A DNA stretch of 64,000 bases from assembly GCF_014200305.1 (NCBI RefSeq), contig NZ_JACHBL010000001.1:434001-498000 (forward strand). The letters are read 5' to 3'. The stretch comes from Neomicrococcus lactis. Its GTDB lineage: Bacteria; Actinomycetota; Actinomycetes; Actinomycetales; Micrococcaceae. Of the stretch, positions 47,907 through 58,475 are shown piece after piece. The notes below the pieces were generated by a model, which saw nothing but the letters and a program-made list of their open reading frames with translations, searched no databases and had not been told where the DNA came from. Positions within the stretch are counted from its first letter, which is position 1; every line of letters begins with the position of its first letter. The position numbers and the translations under genes were made by a program.

Positions 47907-48767
47907 GTGACGGTTCTAGAAAGCATCATCGACGGCGTTCGCGAGGATCTCGAGGAGCGCCGTCGCTCTGTAAGTGAGGCCGAAATCAAGGACCGCGCGC
48001 TCACCGCGTCGCCCGCCCTCGACGCCTTTGCCGCACTCGGTGGAACGCCTGATGGCGAAGGCCGCGACGGTGCCGTGCGCATCATTTCGGAAGTGAAGCG
48101 GAAGTCCCCGTCTAAGGGTGCTCTTGCGGATATTCCGGAGCCTGCCTCGCTCGCGAAAATGTACGAAAACGGCGGCGCTTCCGTAATCTCTGTGCTCACG
48201 GAAGAACGTCGCTTCGGCGGTAGCTTGGCTGATCTGGACGCCGTCCGTGAAGCTGTCAGCATTCCTGTGCTTCGCAAAGACTTCATGGTGGAGCCGTACC
48301 AGTTCTTCGAAGCCCGAGCACATGGCGCGGATCTCGTATTGCTGATTGTGGCCGCTCTGGATGATCAGAAGCTCGCAGAATTTTTGGCGTTGACGCACGA
48401 GCTTGGCATGAACGCTCTTGTGGAAACCCACACTGCTGAAGAAATTGAGCGCGCCGTTGCGGTTGGCTCCAAGATCATTGGTGTCAACACGCGAAATCTC
48501 AAGACTCTCGACGTAGACACCGCAACGTTCGGAAAGCTCAAGGACCTCATTCCTGCAGACCGCGTGATCGTTGCCGAGTCTGGCGTGCAGGAAATTTCCG
48601 ATGTGGAAATGTACGGCGCCCGTGGTGCCGATGCGATCCTCGTTGGCGAGGCGCTCGTCAAGAGCGGCGATCCTGAAGCGACCGTCCGCGCGTATCGAGC
48701 AGCGGCAACTGCAGCGCGAGCATCTGCCAAAAGCGCGACCGGCGTTTCCGGTCAATCGACGCAATGA
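47907..48767 (+). CDS. trpC: Indole-3-glycerol phosphate synthase
   Basis: A 286-residue TIM barrel that closes the indole ring. Conserved blocks are [11 protein letters not shown] with the catalytic lysine, [30 protein letters not shown] and AESGV. The GTG start at 47907 lies 2 nt after the HGxxPAAW stop; the longer frame upstream overlaps that gene. The last ~20 residues are a variable Ala/Ser tail. It is a monofunctional TrpC without a fused TrpF. Confidence 0.94.
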   Translation: MTVLESIIDGVREDLEERRRSVSEAEIKDRALTASPALDAFAALGGTPDGEGRDGAVRIISEVKRKSPSKGALADIPEPASLAKMYENGGASVISVLTEERRFGGSLADLDAVREAVSIPVLRKDFMVEPYQFFEARAHGADLVLLIVAALDDQKLAEFLALTHELGMNALVETHTAEEIERAVAVGSKIIGVNTRNLKTLDVDTATFGKLKDLIPADRVIVAESGVQEISDVEMYGARGADAILVGEALVKSGDPEATVRAYRAAATAARASAKSATGVSGQSTQ

Positions 48768-48816
48768 TGCGTCACACCGAGTATTCAGTTTGATCAGAAA
48801 TTGTCAGGATGACCTC

Positions 48817-50136
48817 ATGAGTGAAAACACCACCCCAACTTCACAAGGCGAGGACTCTGCTGCGGAGGACTTCCTAGCAGGGCGTCGTAGCCTGCGAGAT
48901 GCGCCAGGTCCGTACTTCGGTGCTTATGGTGGCCGTTGGATGCCAGAGTCTCTGATTGCCGCTCTTGACCAGCTGGAAGACACCTTCGAGAAGGCCAAGG
49001 CTGATCCGGAGTTCTTGGCTGAAGTTGCTGACTTGAACCGCAACTACGCCAACCGTCCTTCACTGTTGACGGAAGCGAAGCGTTTCTCTGAACTCGCCGG
49101 TGGCGTCCGCATCTTCTTGAAGCGTGAAGACCTCAACCACACGGGATCCCACAAGATCAACAACGTGCTGGGACAGGCTTTGCTCGCCAAGCGCATGGGC
49201 AAGACTCGTCTGATCGCTGAGACCGGCGCCGGACAGCACGGTGTGGCCTCCGCTACCGCAGCAGCTCTCATGGGTATGGAGTGCGTGGTCTACATGGGCG
49301 CGGAAGATACCCGCCGTCAGGCCCTCAACGTGGCTCGCATGGAGCTTCTCGGCGCAACCGTCGTTCCCGTGACTGCAGGCTCGCAGACGCTCAAGGACGC
49401 GATCAACGAAGCATTGCGCGACTGGGTGACCAACGTGGACACCACTCACTACCTCTTGGGCACCGCCGCTGGCGCACACCCATTCCCAGCATTGGTCCGT
49501 TACTTCCACCAAGTCATCGGTGACGAAGCACGCGAGCAGATCCTGGCTCAGACCGGACGTTTGCCGAACGCTGTTGGCGCATGCATCGGTGGCGGCTCCA
49601 ACGCCATTGGCATCTTCCACGGTTTCTTGGATGACCCATCCGTTGAGCTGTACGGCTTTGAAGCCGGTGGCGACGGCGTGGAGACCGGCCGTCACGCTGC
49701 CACCATCAACTTGGGACGCCCTGGTGTTCTTCACGGCGCGCGTTCTTACCTCATGCAGGACGAGGACGGACAGACCATCGAGTCGCACTCGATTTCCGCC
49801 GGCTTGGACTACCCAGGTGTAGGACCAGAGCACTCATACCTTTCCGACCTCGGCCGTGCCGTCTATGAGCCTGTGACTGACACCGAAGCGATGGACGCAT
49901 TCCGTCTCTTGTGCCGTACAGAAGGCATCATCCCGGCTATCGAGTCCTCTCACGCTCTGGCTGGTGCCTTGCGTTTGGCAAAGCGATGGGTTGCGGAAGG
50001 CCGTACGCCTGAAGAGCAAATCATTGTGGTGAACCTGTCGGGTCGTGGTGACAAGGACGTGGCTACGGCTGCTGAATGGTTTGGCCTGCTGGACGAAAAG
50101 GCAGCCGCCGCTGCCGCAGAAGGTGAGGTCAAGTAA
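48817..50136 (+). CDS. trpB: Tryptophan synthase beta chain
   Basis: A 439-residue PLP enzyme condensing indole and serine. The Schiff-base lysine is K113 in [10 protein letters not shown]; the PLP phosphate loop GGGSNAIG and the catalytic AETGAGQHG block are present. The sequence [11 protein letters not shown] marks it as TrpB1, the partner of TrpA. The ATG at 48817 has AGGAT upstream. The stop shares a base with the trpA ATG, so the subunits are coupled. Confidence 0.96.
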   Translation: MSENTTPTSQGEDSAAEDFLAGRRSLRDAPGPYFGAYGGRWMPESLIAALDQLEDTFEKAKADPEFLAEVADLNRNYANRPSLLTEAKRFSELAGGVRIFLKREDLNHTGSHKINNVLGQALLAKRMGKTRLIAETGAGQHGVASATAAALMGMECVVYMGAEDTRRQALNVARMELLGATVVPVTAGSQTLKDAINEALRDWVTNVDTTHYLLGTAAGAHPFPALVRYFHQVIGDEAREQILAQTGRLPNAVGACIGGGSNAIGIFHGFLDDPSVELYGFEAGGDGVETGRHAATINLGRPGVLHGARSYLMQDEDGQTIESHSISAGLDYPGVGPEHSYLSDLGRAVYEPVTDTEAMDAFRLLCRTEGIIPAIESSHALAGALRLAKRWVAEGRTPEEQIIVVNLSGRGDKDVATAAEWFGLLDEKAAAAAAEGEVK

Positions 50137-50948
50137 TGACTGAGGCAACCAACCAACAGCTTCCAACCGTGCGCTCTGCAGCTCAGGCAATCGAGAAGGC
50201 ACGCAGTGAGGGACGCCCCGCGCTCATTTGTTACTTGCCCGCGGGATACCCCAACACGCAAGCGACCATTGATGCTGCCGTGGCAATGGCCAAGAACGGC
50301 GCCGATGTCATTGAAATCGGCATTCCATACTCTGACCCCGTCATGGACGGCGAAGTCATCCAGGCAGCCACCGTTGAGTCTTTGGCCAACGGCTTCCGGG
50401 TCCCAGAGATCTTCGACATCGTGCGTGCCGTGACGGAACAGTGCGATGCGGCTGTGGAAGTCATGACCTACTGGAACCCGGTCATGCGCGTGGGCGTGGA
50501 GGAATTTGCGCGCCGCCTCGCCGAAGCCGGGGGAGCAGGACTCATTACCCCCGACCTCATTCCGGATGAGGCCAACGAATGGTTTGAAGTCTCAGACAAG
50601 TACGGTCTGGACCGCGTGTTCCTGGTGGCTCCAAGCTCCACGACAGAGCGCATGGAAATGACCGTAAAGGCCAGCCGCGGATTCGTGTACTGCGTCTCCG
50701 TCATGGGCGTCACCGGCGCTCGTGACAACGTCTCCGCTGCAACCCAAGCCGTGGTGGACCGTGCTCATGCAGCCGGTGCCGAACGCGCGTGCGTGGGCCT
50801 TGGCGTTTCCCGCCGCGAACACGTTGAAGAAATTGGTGCCTACGCAGATGGCGTGATCGTGGGAACCGCACTTGTCGCGGCACTGCGCGATCGCGGTATT
50901 GATGGCGTCGCCGAATTGACCGCAAAACTGTCAGGACGGACTCAGTAA
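50136..50948 (+). CDS. trpA: Tryptophan synthase alpha chain
   Basis: A 270-residue TIM barrel that releases indole from indole glycerol phosphate. The catalytic acids correspond to E60 in VIEIGIPYSDP and D71 in VMDG, at the same 11-residue spacing as E49/D60 of Salmonella. The phosphate site GLGVSRREH and the YCVSVMGVTGAR block are visible. It follows trpB by overlap and precedes lgt by 3 nt. Confidence 0.96.
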   Translation: MTEATNQQLPTVRSAAQAIEKARSEGRPALICYLPAGYPNTQATIDAAVAMAKNGADVIEIGIPYSDPVMDGEVIQAATVESLANGFRVPEIFDIVRAVTEQCDAAVEVMTYWNPVMRVGVEEFARRLAEAGGAGLITPDLIPDEANEWFEVSDKYGLDRVFLVAPSSTTERMEMTVKASRGFVYCVSVMGVTGARDNVSAATQAVVDRAHAAGAERACVGLGVSRREHVEEIGAYADGVIVGTALVAALRDRGIDGVAELTAKLSGRTQ

Positions 50949-50951
50949 CTT

Positions 50952-51983
50952 ATGTTGTCAGGCGTAGTGCTGGAATTCGCTAGCATTCAAGCATCCATTC
51001 CCTCGCCTCCGGCGGAGTGGTCCAAGTTCCACATCGGTCCACTCACCATTCACGTCTACGCGCTGTGTCTGCTGACCGGTGGTCTGTTGGGCGGGTGGCT
51101 CGGCTACCGCCGCTGGAAGAAGAAGGGCGGTCCTGAGGACCCCTTCTTCTCCATCATTATGTGGGCAGTCATCTTCGGCATCATTGGTGCACGCCTCTAC
51201 CACGTGGTCAGCTCCCCGGACGCTTACTTTGGCCCGAACTATGACGGCACCGGCGATCTGACCAAGATCTGGCAGATTTGGAACGGCGGCCTGGGCATTT
51301 GGGGTGCCGTTGCGCTCGGCGCCGTGGGTGCGTGGATTGGTTGCCGCCGCGCGGGCGTGCGCTTGAGCGCTTTCGCCGATGCTGTGGCACCGGGCGTACT
51401 GCTGGCTCAGGCCATTGGCCGATGGGGCAACTACTTCAACCAAGAACTCTTTGGCGGACCCACCACTTTGCCGTGGGGTCTTCAGATCGACGCCACCAAC
51501 CCCAGCTTCCCTGCGGACCTTCCAGCCGGAACCCTGTTCCACCCCACGTTCCTCTACGAATGCTTGTGGAACTTGGCGGGCGTAGCTCTCATTCTCCTGC
51601 TTGATCGCAAGTTCAAGTTCCAGCGGGGCTCGATGTTCTGGCTCTACGTCGCCGTATACACCGCCGGCCGCACGTGGATCGAAATGCTACGCATCGATGA
51701 CGCCCAGATGATCACCATTTTGGGTGTCACTCAGCGTCTCAACGTCTGGACGTCCTTGTTGATGTTCTTGTTGGCCGTGGTCATGTTCGCTCTCATGGCA
51801 ACGCGCCCGCGCCGCACTGGCTTAGACATTGTGTATTTGCCCGGAAAAACGCCGGAAGAGACCGCGGAAGAAACTGACGCGCTCACTGAAGGAACGGAAG
51901 CTGAGGCAGGTACTGCAGCTGCGTCGTCGTCCTCTACGGAAAAATCAACCGACACCTCGCTGAAACCCAGCGATCAGGCTTAG
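50952..51983 (+). CDS. lgt: Prolipoprotein diacylglyceryl transferase
   Basis: A 343-residue membrane enzyme that attaches diacylglycerol to the cysteine of prolipoproteins. About seven helices are present, and the signature AQAIGRWGNYFNQELFG, GARLYHV and HPTFLYECLWN blocks are conserved. A C-terminal cytoplasmic tail of ~60 residues is acidic and rich in Ala, Ser and Thr. Lipoproteins such as the Rieske protein of this window are its expected substrates. It lies at the end of the trp operon. Confidence 0.95.
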   Translation: MLSGVVLEFASIQASIPSPPAEWSKFHIGPLTIHVYALCLLTGGLLGGWLGYRRWKKKGGPEDPFFSIIMWAVIFGIIGARLYHVVSSPDAYFGPNYDGTGDLTKIWQIWNGGLGIWGAVALGAVGAWIGCRRAGVRLSAFADAVAPGVLLAQAIGRWGNYFNQELFGGPTTLPWGLQIDATNPSFPADLPAGTLFHPTFLYECLWNLAGVALILLLDRKFKFQRGSMFWLYVAVYTAGRTWIEMLRIDDAQMITILGVTQRLNVWTSLLMFLLAVVMFALMATRPRRTGLDIVYLPGKTPEETAEETDALTEGTEAEAGTAAASSSSTEKSTDTSLKPSDQA

Positions 51984-52001
51984 TAAAAATCTGCATATTA
52001 C

Positions 52002-52040
52002 GGGCGGCGCGAAAAAATGGCACAAAATATCGCGTCGCCC
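52002..52040 (+). terminator. Hairpin after lgt, possible terminator
   Basis: GGGCGGCGCGA (52002-52012) pairs with TCGCGTCGCCC (52030-52040), 11 bp with one G-U, around an AT-rich 17-nt loop. It lacks a U tract. It lies just upstream of the putative gltB promoter. Confidence 0.5.
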
Positions 52041-52050
52041 CTGTGTTGGG

Positions 52051-52059
52051 TGCTACATT
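52051..52059 (+). promoter_or_regulatory. Putative extended -10 promoter of gltBD
   Basis: TGCTACATT is an extended -10 element. No good -35 is present, as is usual for this class. It would give a leader of about 220 nt before the gltB ATG, which contains the hairpin TTCTCGT/ACGAGAA at 52120-52139. Confidence 0.4.
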
Positions 52060-52119
52060 CAATCCAGCTAAAAACCGTGGACGAGATCACATTTGCCGTC
52101 TGCGACGATCGTCATGCAG

Positions 52120-52139
52120 TTCTCGTGAATCAACGAGAA
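52120..52139. repeat. Inverted repeat in the gltB leader
   Basis: Perfect 7-bp arms TTCTCGT and ACGAGAA with a 6-nt spacer. It could be an operator or an RNA hairpin; it does not match the GlnR or AmtR consensus well. Confidence 0.4.
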
Positions 52140-52286
52140 AACACCGTATGACGGCGCCACGATGACGTGGAATCGCTTGCCGCTGATCCAGGTCACACCC
52201 CCTTTCTTGGCGTGCAAGCAAGATTCGCTTGCGCCGGTTCCGTTCCGTCCAGGCGACGAGTTGCACCGTTACAGAAAGGGCCCATC

Positions 52287-55200
52287 ATGACAGAGCCGAA
52301 ACCGGCCGCTAACCTCAGCAATGGCGCTGCCGAGGATCCTATTGTCCTGGACCCCGTTGGCATTGAAGAGAACGCCGTTACTTCACCCTTTGAGCGCTTC
52401 GCGAAGATGCCCGAAGATCAGGGTTTGTACCGCGCAGACCAAGAAAGAGACGCTTGTGGTCTGGCGATGATCGCTACCCTCAAGGGCGAGCCGACCCACC
52501 AGATTGTGGTCAACGCGCTGGACGCTTTGCGCGCACTTGAACACCGTGGCGCCGTGGGTGCTGACGAAGGTACCGGCGACGGCGCCGGCCTCTTGACTCA
52601 GATCCCTGACGAGTTCTTCCGTGCCGTTGTTGACTTTGATTTGCCGCCAGTTGGCGAGTACGTGGTGGGTACCGCGTTCCTTCCGGATGATGCTGAAGGC
52701 GAGGCGACGGCCCGCGCTGGTCTCGAGGACCTCGTTGCTGCCGAAGGCCTCCAGGTGCTGGGCTGGCGCGAGGTTCCTACGGATCCTTCTATGGTGGGCC
52801 CGCTGTCCCGCTCTTGCATGCCTCGCTTTGTGCAGCTCTTTGTGGGCGGCGAAGCTGGCACGGATTACGACGACGCTGGCTCCAGCTTGGAGGCCCGATC
52901 ATTCCGCATTCGCAAGCGTGCGCAGAACCGTTTTGGTGTCTACTTCCCGTCTTTCTCTTCCAAGACGATTGTCTACAAGGGCATGCTGACCACCGCGCAG
53001 CTTGAGCCGTTCTTCCCGGATCTTTCGGACGAGCGCTTCGCAACCAAGCTGGCCGTGGTGCACTCTCGCTTCTCCACGAACACGTTCCCAAGCTGGCCGC
53101 TGGCTCAGCCGTTCCGCATGATCGCGCACAACGGTGAAATCAACACGGTCAAGGGCAACCGCAACTGGATGCGTGCTCGTCAGTCTCAGCTGGCATCCCC
53201 GATCTTGGGCGATGCTCCTGAAGAGCTGTTCCCGATCTGCACGCCAGGCGCCTCTGACTCCGCGTCCTTCGACGAGGTTGCCGAGCTCTTGATGCTCTCT
53301 GGCCGCACCTTGCCGCAGGCCATCATGATGATGATCCCGGAAGCCTGGGAAAACAACCCATCGATGGATCCGGATCGCCGTGCGTTCTACGAGTACCACT
53401 CCATGCTCATGGAGCCGTGGGATGGACCGGCTGCCGTGTCCTTCACGAACGGTACTCAGATTGGCGCCGTGTTGGACCGCAACGGTCTGCGCCCGGCTCG
53501 TTACTGGGTCACCGACGATGGCTTGGTAGTCCTCGCTTCCGAAGTGGGCGTGGTGGATATTGCACCGGAGAAGATCGTCCGCAAGGGCCGCGTCTCTCCC
53601 GGAAAGATGTTCTTGGTGGACACCGAGCAGGGTCGCATCATCGAAGACTCTGAGGTCAAGGCCGAACTAGCGAACGCCAACCCTTGGCGCGAGTGGGTTC
53701 AGGAGAACTTGGTTTCTTTGGAGGAACTGCCGGAGCGCGAGCACGTGCGTCACTCCTCGCAGTCCATTCAGTTGCGTCAGCGTACCTTCGGTTACACGAA
53801 CGAAGAGCTGAAGATCCTGTTGGCTCCTATGGCGCAGCTCGGTGCCGAGCCACTCGGTGCCATGGGCTCCGATACGCCAATCGCCGTTCTCGCAAAGCGT
53901 CCGCGCTTGCTCTTCGACTACTTCGTGCAGTCCTTCGCTCAGGTGACCAACCCGCCGTTGGATGCCATTCGTGAAGAGCTCGTGACGAGCCTCAAGACGT
54001 CCATCGGCCCTGATGGCAACTTGCTCAAGCTCTCCCACGTGAAGACCCGTCACATCGCATTGGATTTCCCGGTCATCACTAACGATGAGCTCGCGAAGAT
54101 CATCAACGTGCGTGATGAGGAGGGATCCAAGGTTGCCCTCAAGGTCCGTGGCCTGTACCAGCCGGCTGGCGGCGCCAACGGTTTGCGCGCTCGCCTGCAC
54201 GAGATCTACGAGCAAGTCTCTACCGCCGTCAACCGCGGTGTGCAGTACATCGTGGTCTCTGACCGCGACTCCAACGCACAGTGGGCTCCGATCCCGTCCT
54301 TGCTCTTGACCTCGGCAATTCACAACCACTTGCTGAAGTCCGCTAACCGCACCAAGACCTCCCTGATTGTGGAAGCCGGCGACGTTCGCGAAGTGCACCA
54401 CGTAGCAGTGCTCTTGGGCTACGGTGCTTCTGCGGTGAACCCATACTTGGCGTTGGAAACCGTCGAAGAGATGGCAGACAACGGCATCTTGGGTGATGTC
54501 ACCGCGGAGAAGGCACACGCCAACTTCATCAAGGCGCTCGGTAAGGGCGTTCTGAAGATCATGTCCAAGATGGGCATCTCCACGGTGTCCTCCTACTGTG
54601 GCGCACAGACCTTTGAAGGAATGGGCTTGTCCCAGCGCTTCATTGATATGTACTTCGCTGGCACGCCAACCCAGATGGGTGGCGTGGGCCTTCAGGAGAT
54701 CGCGGAAGAAATCGCGATGCGCCACGAAAGCGCCTACCCCCAGAGCGGCAACCCAGATCCACACCGTGTGCTGGAAACGGGCGGCGAGTACCAGTGGCGC
54801 CGTGACGGTGCTCCGCACTTGTTCGACCCTGAGACGGTTTTCCGCCTCCAGCACGCAACGCGCGAACGTCGCTACGACATCTTCAAGAGGTACACCGAAG
54901 GCGTCGATAACCAGGCCCGCGACTTGAAGACCCTGCGAGGTCTCTTCAAGTTCAAGGAAGGTGTTCGCGAGCCGATCTCGATCGACGAAGTCGAGCCAGT
55001 TTCTGAGATCGTCAAGCGCTTCTCCACGGGTGCAATGTCCTACGGCTCCATTTCCAAGGAAGCCCATGAGACTCTTGCTATCGCCATGAACCAGTTGGGT
55101 GCCAAGTCCAACACGGGTGAAGGTGGCGAAGACGTGGATCGCTTGTTGGATCCAAAGCGTCGCTCGAAGATCAAGCAGATTGCTTCCGGCCGCTTCGGCG

Positions 55201-56945
55201 TGACCAGCCTGTACTTGACGAATGCTGAAGACATTCAGATCAAGATGGCTCAGGGCGCCAAGCCGGGCGAAGGCGGCCAGCTGATGGCTCAGAAGATGTA
55301 CCCGTGGGTTGCACGGACTCGTCATTCCACGCCTGGCGTGGGTCTGATTTCCCCGCCACCGCACCACGACATTTACTCGATCGAGGACCTTGCGCAGCTC
55401 ATTTACGATGCCAAGCGTTCTAACCCAGAAGCTCGCGTCCATGTGAAGCTCGTGTCCGAAGTGGGCATCGGTACGGTTGCGTCCGGTGTCACGAAGGCTA
55501 AGGCTGACGTGGTGCTGGTTTCAGGGCACGACGGCGGAACCGGCGCCTCCCCGCTGAACTCTCTGAAGCACGCTGGTGCTCCGTGGGAGCTCGGTCTGGC
55601 GGAGACGCAGCAGACGCTCATGATCAATGGCTTGCGCGAGCGTGTCACGGTTCAGGTGGACGGCCAGCTCAAGACGGGCCGCGACGTGGTGATTGCTGCA
55701 CTTCTCGGCGCTGAAGAATACGGCTTCGCTACCGCCCCGCTGGTGGTCTCGGGCTGCATCATGATGCGCGTCTGCCACTTGGACACCTGCCCAGTGGGTG
55801 TGGCAACTCAGAACCCTGAACTGCGTTCCCGCTTCACGGGCAAGCCAGAGTTCGTGGTGAACTTCTTCGAGTTCTTGGCTGAGGAAGTCCGCGAGATCCT
55901 CGCATCCCTCGGTTTCCGAAACCTCGACGAGGCCATTGGCCACGCAGAGCTTTTGGACCGCGAAGCCGCTGTGGATCACTGGAAGTCCTCACATTTGGAT
56001 CTTTCGCCGATGTTCGCAGTGTTCGATGACGGCCAGGACGGCCCGCGTCGTCGTACTGGAAGCCAGAACCACGAGCTGGACCAGCATTTCGATAACCAAC
56101 TCATTGCCATGAGCAAGGATGCTTTGGAGAACCGCATGCCGGTCACCATCAGCTTGCCGGTGATCAACACGGACCGCGCCGTCGGCACCATGCTGGGCAA
56201 CGCAGTCACGAAGAAGTTTGGTGCCGAGGAATTGGCTCCGGACACCATCTCCGTGACGTTGACCGGTTCCGCTGGTCAGTCCTTGGGTGCCTTCTTGCCA
56301 GCAGGTATCTCGCTGCGCTTGTTCGGTGAGTCCAACGACTACGTGGGCAAGGGCCTCTCCGGTGGACACATTGCTGTTCGTCCTCACGAAGGCAGCCAGT
56401 TGGTTGCGGGGGAGAACGTGATCGCTGGAAACGTGATTGGTTACGGTGCTACGAGCGGTGAAATGTACCTCTCCGGCATTGTGGGCGAACGCTTCTTGGT
56501 CCGTAACTCCGGCGCCACCGCAGTGGTTGAAGGCATTGGTGACCACGGTTGTGAGTACATGACCGGTGGTACCGCCTTGATCATTGGCGAGACGGGCCGC
56601 AACTTCGGTGCTGGCATGTCCGGTGGTCGAGCCTTCGTGCTGGACCTGGACGTCGCCAAGGTCAACGCTGATTCTCTGGCTCTGAAGGAACTTCTCCTGG
56701 AACCGCTCAGCGCTACTGACGCCGAAGAAGTACGCGCTCTCTTGGTACGCCATGTCGAAGAGACGGCCTCGGAGAAGGCTCAGGCCTTGCTCGATGACTT
56801 TGATAACTCAGTGGGTCGCTTCACGAAGGTCCTGCCTCGCAACTACGCGGCAGTCCTGAAGACTCGCGAAGACGCTGTTGCTGAAGGGCTGGACCCGGAC
56901 GGCGACGAAGTTTGGAACAAGATTTTGGAGGCTACCCGTGGCTGA
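52287..56945 (+). CDS. gltB: Glutamate synthase large subunit
   Basis: A 1552-residue enzyme that makes two glutamates from glutamine and 2-oxoglutarate. The N-terminal glutaminase domain begins at C57 in [11 protein letters not shown], which should become the N-terminal nucleophile after propeptide removal. The central and FMN domains follow, with the 3Fe-4S motif in [14 protein letters not shown] and the FMN-site [16 protein letters not shown]. The C-terminal beta-helix (GXGXG domain) carries [14 protein letters not shown]. The ATG at 52287 has AAAGGG upstream and gives a propeptide of 56 residues; an ATG at 52407 would make a shorter one. It overlaps gltD by 8 nt. Confidence 0.96.
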   Translation: MTEPKPAANLSNGAAEDPIVLDPVGIEENAVTSPFERFAKMPEDQGLYRADQERDACGLAMIATLKGEPTHQIVVNALDALRALEHRGAVGADEGTGDGAGLLTQIPDEFFRAVVDFDLPPVGEYVVGTAFLPDDAEGEATARAGLEDLVAAEGLQVLGWREVPTDPSMVGPLSRSCMPRFVQLFVGGEAGTDYDDAGSSLEARSFRIRKRAQNRFGVYFPSFSSKTIVYKGMLTTAQLEPFFPDLSDERFATKLAVVHSRFSTNTFPSWPLAQPFRMIAHNGEINTVKGNRNWMRARQSQLASPILGDAPEELFPICTPGASDSASFDEVAELLMLSGRTLPQAIMMMIPEAWENNPSMDPDRRAFYEYHSMLMEPWDGPAAVSFTNGTQIGAVLDRNGLRPARYWVTDDGLVVLASEVGVVDIAPEKIVRKGRVSPGKMFLVDTEQGRIIEDSEVKAELANANPWREWVQENLVSLEELPEREHVRHSSQSIQLRQRTFGYTNEELKILLAPMAQLGAEPLGAMGSDTPIAVLAKRPRLLFDYFVQSFAQVTNPPLDAIREELVTSLKTSIGPDGNLLKLSHVKTRHIALDFPVITNDELAKIINVRDEEGSKVALKVRGLYQPAGGANGLRARLHEIYEQVSTAVNRGVQYIVVSDRDSNAQWAPIPSLLLTSAIHNHLLKSANRTKTSLIVEAGDVREVHHVAVLLGYGASAVNPYLALETVEEMADNGILGDVTAEKAHANFIKALGKGVLKIMSKMGISTVSSYCGAQTFEGMGLSQRFIDMYFAGTPTQMGGVGLQEIAEEIAMRHESAYPQSGNPDPHRVLETGGEYQWRRDGAPHLFDPETVFRLQHATRERRYDIFKRYTEGVDNQARDLKTLRGLFKFKEGVREPISIDEVEPVSEIVKRFSTGAMSYGSISKEAHETLAIAMNQLGAKSNTGEGGEDVDRLLDPKRRSKIKQIASGRFGVTSLYLTNAEDIQIKMAQGAKPGEGGQLMAQKMYPWVARTRHSTPGVGLISPPPHHDIYSIEDLAQLIYDAKRSNPEARVHVKLVSEVGIGTVASGVTKAKADVVLVSGHDGGTGASPLNSLKHAGAPWELGLAETQQTLMINGLRERVTVQVDGQLKTGRDVVIAALLGAEEYGFATAPLVVSGCIMMRVCHLDTCPVGVATQNPELRSRFTGKPEFVVNFFEFLAEEVREILASLGFRNLDEAIGHAELLDREAAVDHWKSSHLDLSPMFAVFDDGQDGPRRRTGSQNHELDQHFDNQLIAMSKDALENRMPVTISLPVINTDRAVGTMLGNAVTKKFGAEELAPDTISVTLTGSAGQSLGAFLPAGISLRLFGESNDYVGKGLSGGHIAVRPHEGSQLVAGENVIAGNVIGYGATSGEMYLSGIVGERFLVRNSGATAVVEGIGDHGCEYMTGGTALIIGETGRNFGAGMSGGRAFVLDLDVAKVNADSLALKELLLEPLSATDAEEVRALLVRHVEETASEKAQALLDDFDNSVGRFTKVLPRNYAAVLKTREDAVAEGLDPDGDEVWNKILEATRG

Positions 56946-58395
56946 TCCTCGCGGATTTTTGAAGGTACGCGAACGCGAGACCCAACCCCGCCGTCCCGTA
57001 CCGGTGCGCATCAAGGACTGGAAAGAAGTCTATGAGCGCCAGAACGACGGCGCCCTCACGCGTCAGGCGGGCCGCTGCATGGATTGCGGTGTTCCGTTTT
57101 GCCACCAGGGTTGCCCGCTTGGCAACTTGATTCCGGAATGGAACGACCTGATGTGGCGCGGCAACACTGCCGGAGCTTCGGAGCGCTTGCACGCTACGAA
57201 CAACTTCCCGGAGTTCACGGGCCGCTTGTGCCCAGCTCCGTGTGAGTCCTCGTGTGTGCTGGGCATCAACCAGCCAGCTGTGACCATCAAGCAGATTGAA
57301 GTGGAGATCGCGGAGCACGCGTTCGACGACGATCTGGTCACGCCGATCATGCCGGTCCGCCACACGGACCAGACGGTGGCTGTTGTTGGCTCAGGCCCTG
57401 CCGGTCTTGCTGCAGCGCAGCAGCTGACGCGTGCCGGTCACACCGTGGCTGTTTACGAGCGTGACGACAAGATTGGTGGCCTGCTCCGCTACGGCATCCC
57501 GGACTTCAAGATGGAAAAGGAAGTCTTGGATCGCCGTCTTGCCCAAATGAGCGCTGAAGGAACTCGCTTCCGCACCAACGTTGAGCTCGGCAAGGACATC
57601 TCCTGGAAGCAGCTTCGCGGCCGCTATGACGCGATTGTGATTGCCACGGGCTCTACGGTTCCTCGTGACTTGCCGATCCCGGGCCGTAGCCTCGAAGGCA
57701 TTCACTTCGCTATGGATTACCTCGTGCAGTCCAACCGCGTTGTGGCTGGCGAAGAGGTCGAAAATCAGATTGATGCCAAGGGCAAGCACGTTGTCATCTT
57801 GGGTGGCGGCGACACCGGCGCGGACTGCATCGGTACCGCTCACCGTCAGGGCGCAGCCTCTGTGACCACGTTGGCTATTGGTAAGCAGCCTCCTTCGGAG
57901 CGTCCAGCTCACCAGCCTTGGCCAATGTTCCCAACCCTCTTCGAAGTTGCTAGCGCACACGAAGAAGGCGGCGAGCGTACCTACTTGGCTTCCACGGTGG
58001 AGTACATCGGAGAAAACGGAAAGCTCACGGGCCTCAAGGTTGCCGAAACGGAATACACGCCAGAAGGCCGTGTTCCAAAGGCTGGCACCGAGCGCGTGAT
58101 TCCTGCCGATCTGGTCTTCTTAGCTTTGGGCTTCACCGGACCTGAAAAGGCTGGCCTGGATGATTCGCCATCCGTCACCTTCGACGGCCGTGGCAACATT
58201 GCTCGCGATGATGACTTCATGACCGGTCAGCCAGGCGTCTTCGTTGCCGGCGACGCTGGCCGTGGTCAGTCCTTGATTGTGTGGGCGATCGCCGAAGGTC
58301 GCGCAGCAGCATCCAAGGTGGACGAATACCTGCAAGGCAGCACTCGTTTGCCAGCGCCGGTTCGCCCGACAGATGTTTCCATCGCTCCTATGTAA
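56938..58395 (+). CDS. gltD: Glutamate synthase small subunit
   Basis: A 485-residue NADPH-oxidising subunit. The N-terminal domain has two clusters of cysteines for 4Fe-4S centres ([14 protein letters not shown] and CPAPCESSC). FAD is bound by [15 protein letters not shown] and NADPH by [13 protein letters not shown]. The GTG start at 56938 overlaps the gltB stop by 8 nt, giving coupled translation. It passes electrons from NADPH to GltB. Confidence 0.96.
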   Translation: MADPRGFLKVRERETQPRRPVPVRIKDWKEVYERQNDGALTRQAGRCMDCGVPFCHQGCPLGNLIPEWNDLMWRGNTAGASERLHATNNFPEFTGRLCPAPCESSCVLGINQPAVTIKQIEVEIAEHAFDDDLVTPIMPVRHTDQTVAVVGSGPAGLAAAQQLTRAGHTVAVYERDDKIGGLLRYGIPDFKMEKEVLDRRLAQMSAEGTRFRTNVELGKDISWKQLRGRYDAIVIATGSTVPRDLPIPGRSLEGIHFAMDYLVQSNRVVAGEEVENQIDAKGKHVVILGGGDTGADCIGTAHRQGAASVTTLAIGKQPPSERPAHQPWPMFPTLFEVASAHEEGGERTYLASTVEYIGENGKLTGLKVAETEYTPEGRVPKAGTERVIPADLVFLALGFTGPEKAGLDDSPSVTFDGRGNIARDDDFMTGQPGVFVAGDAGRGQSLIVWAIAEGRAAASKVDEYLQGSTRLPAPVRPTDVSIAPM

Positions 58396-58399
58396 AGCA

Positions 58400-58435
58400 C
58401 ATGCCCATGCCATGAACTTTCGTGGCATGGGCATG
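58400..58435 (+). terminator. Hairpin terminator after gltD
   Basis: A perfect 13-bp stem, CATGCCCATGCCA (58400-58412) with its complement at 58423-58435, around a 10-nt loop. It begins 4 nt after the gltD stop. Confidence 0.75.
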
Positions 58436-58463
58436 AACCGAGTGTTCTCGTCCTGACAACAGA

Positions 58464-58469
58464 TAGGGT
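58464..58469 (+). promoter_or_regulatory. -10 element of pyk
   Basis: TAGGGT lies 6 nt before the pyk ATG, and no ribosome-binding site is present, suggesting a leaderless mRNA. Confidence 0.45.
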
Positions 58470-58475
58470 TTAACT

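Noticed and set aside
53667-55442. 591-codon open frame antisense to gltB
   Set aside because: Lies fully within a well-supported glutamate synthase gene; no domain, no start signals.
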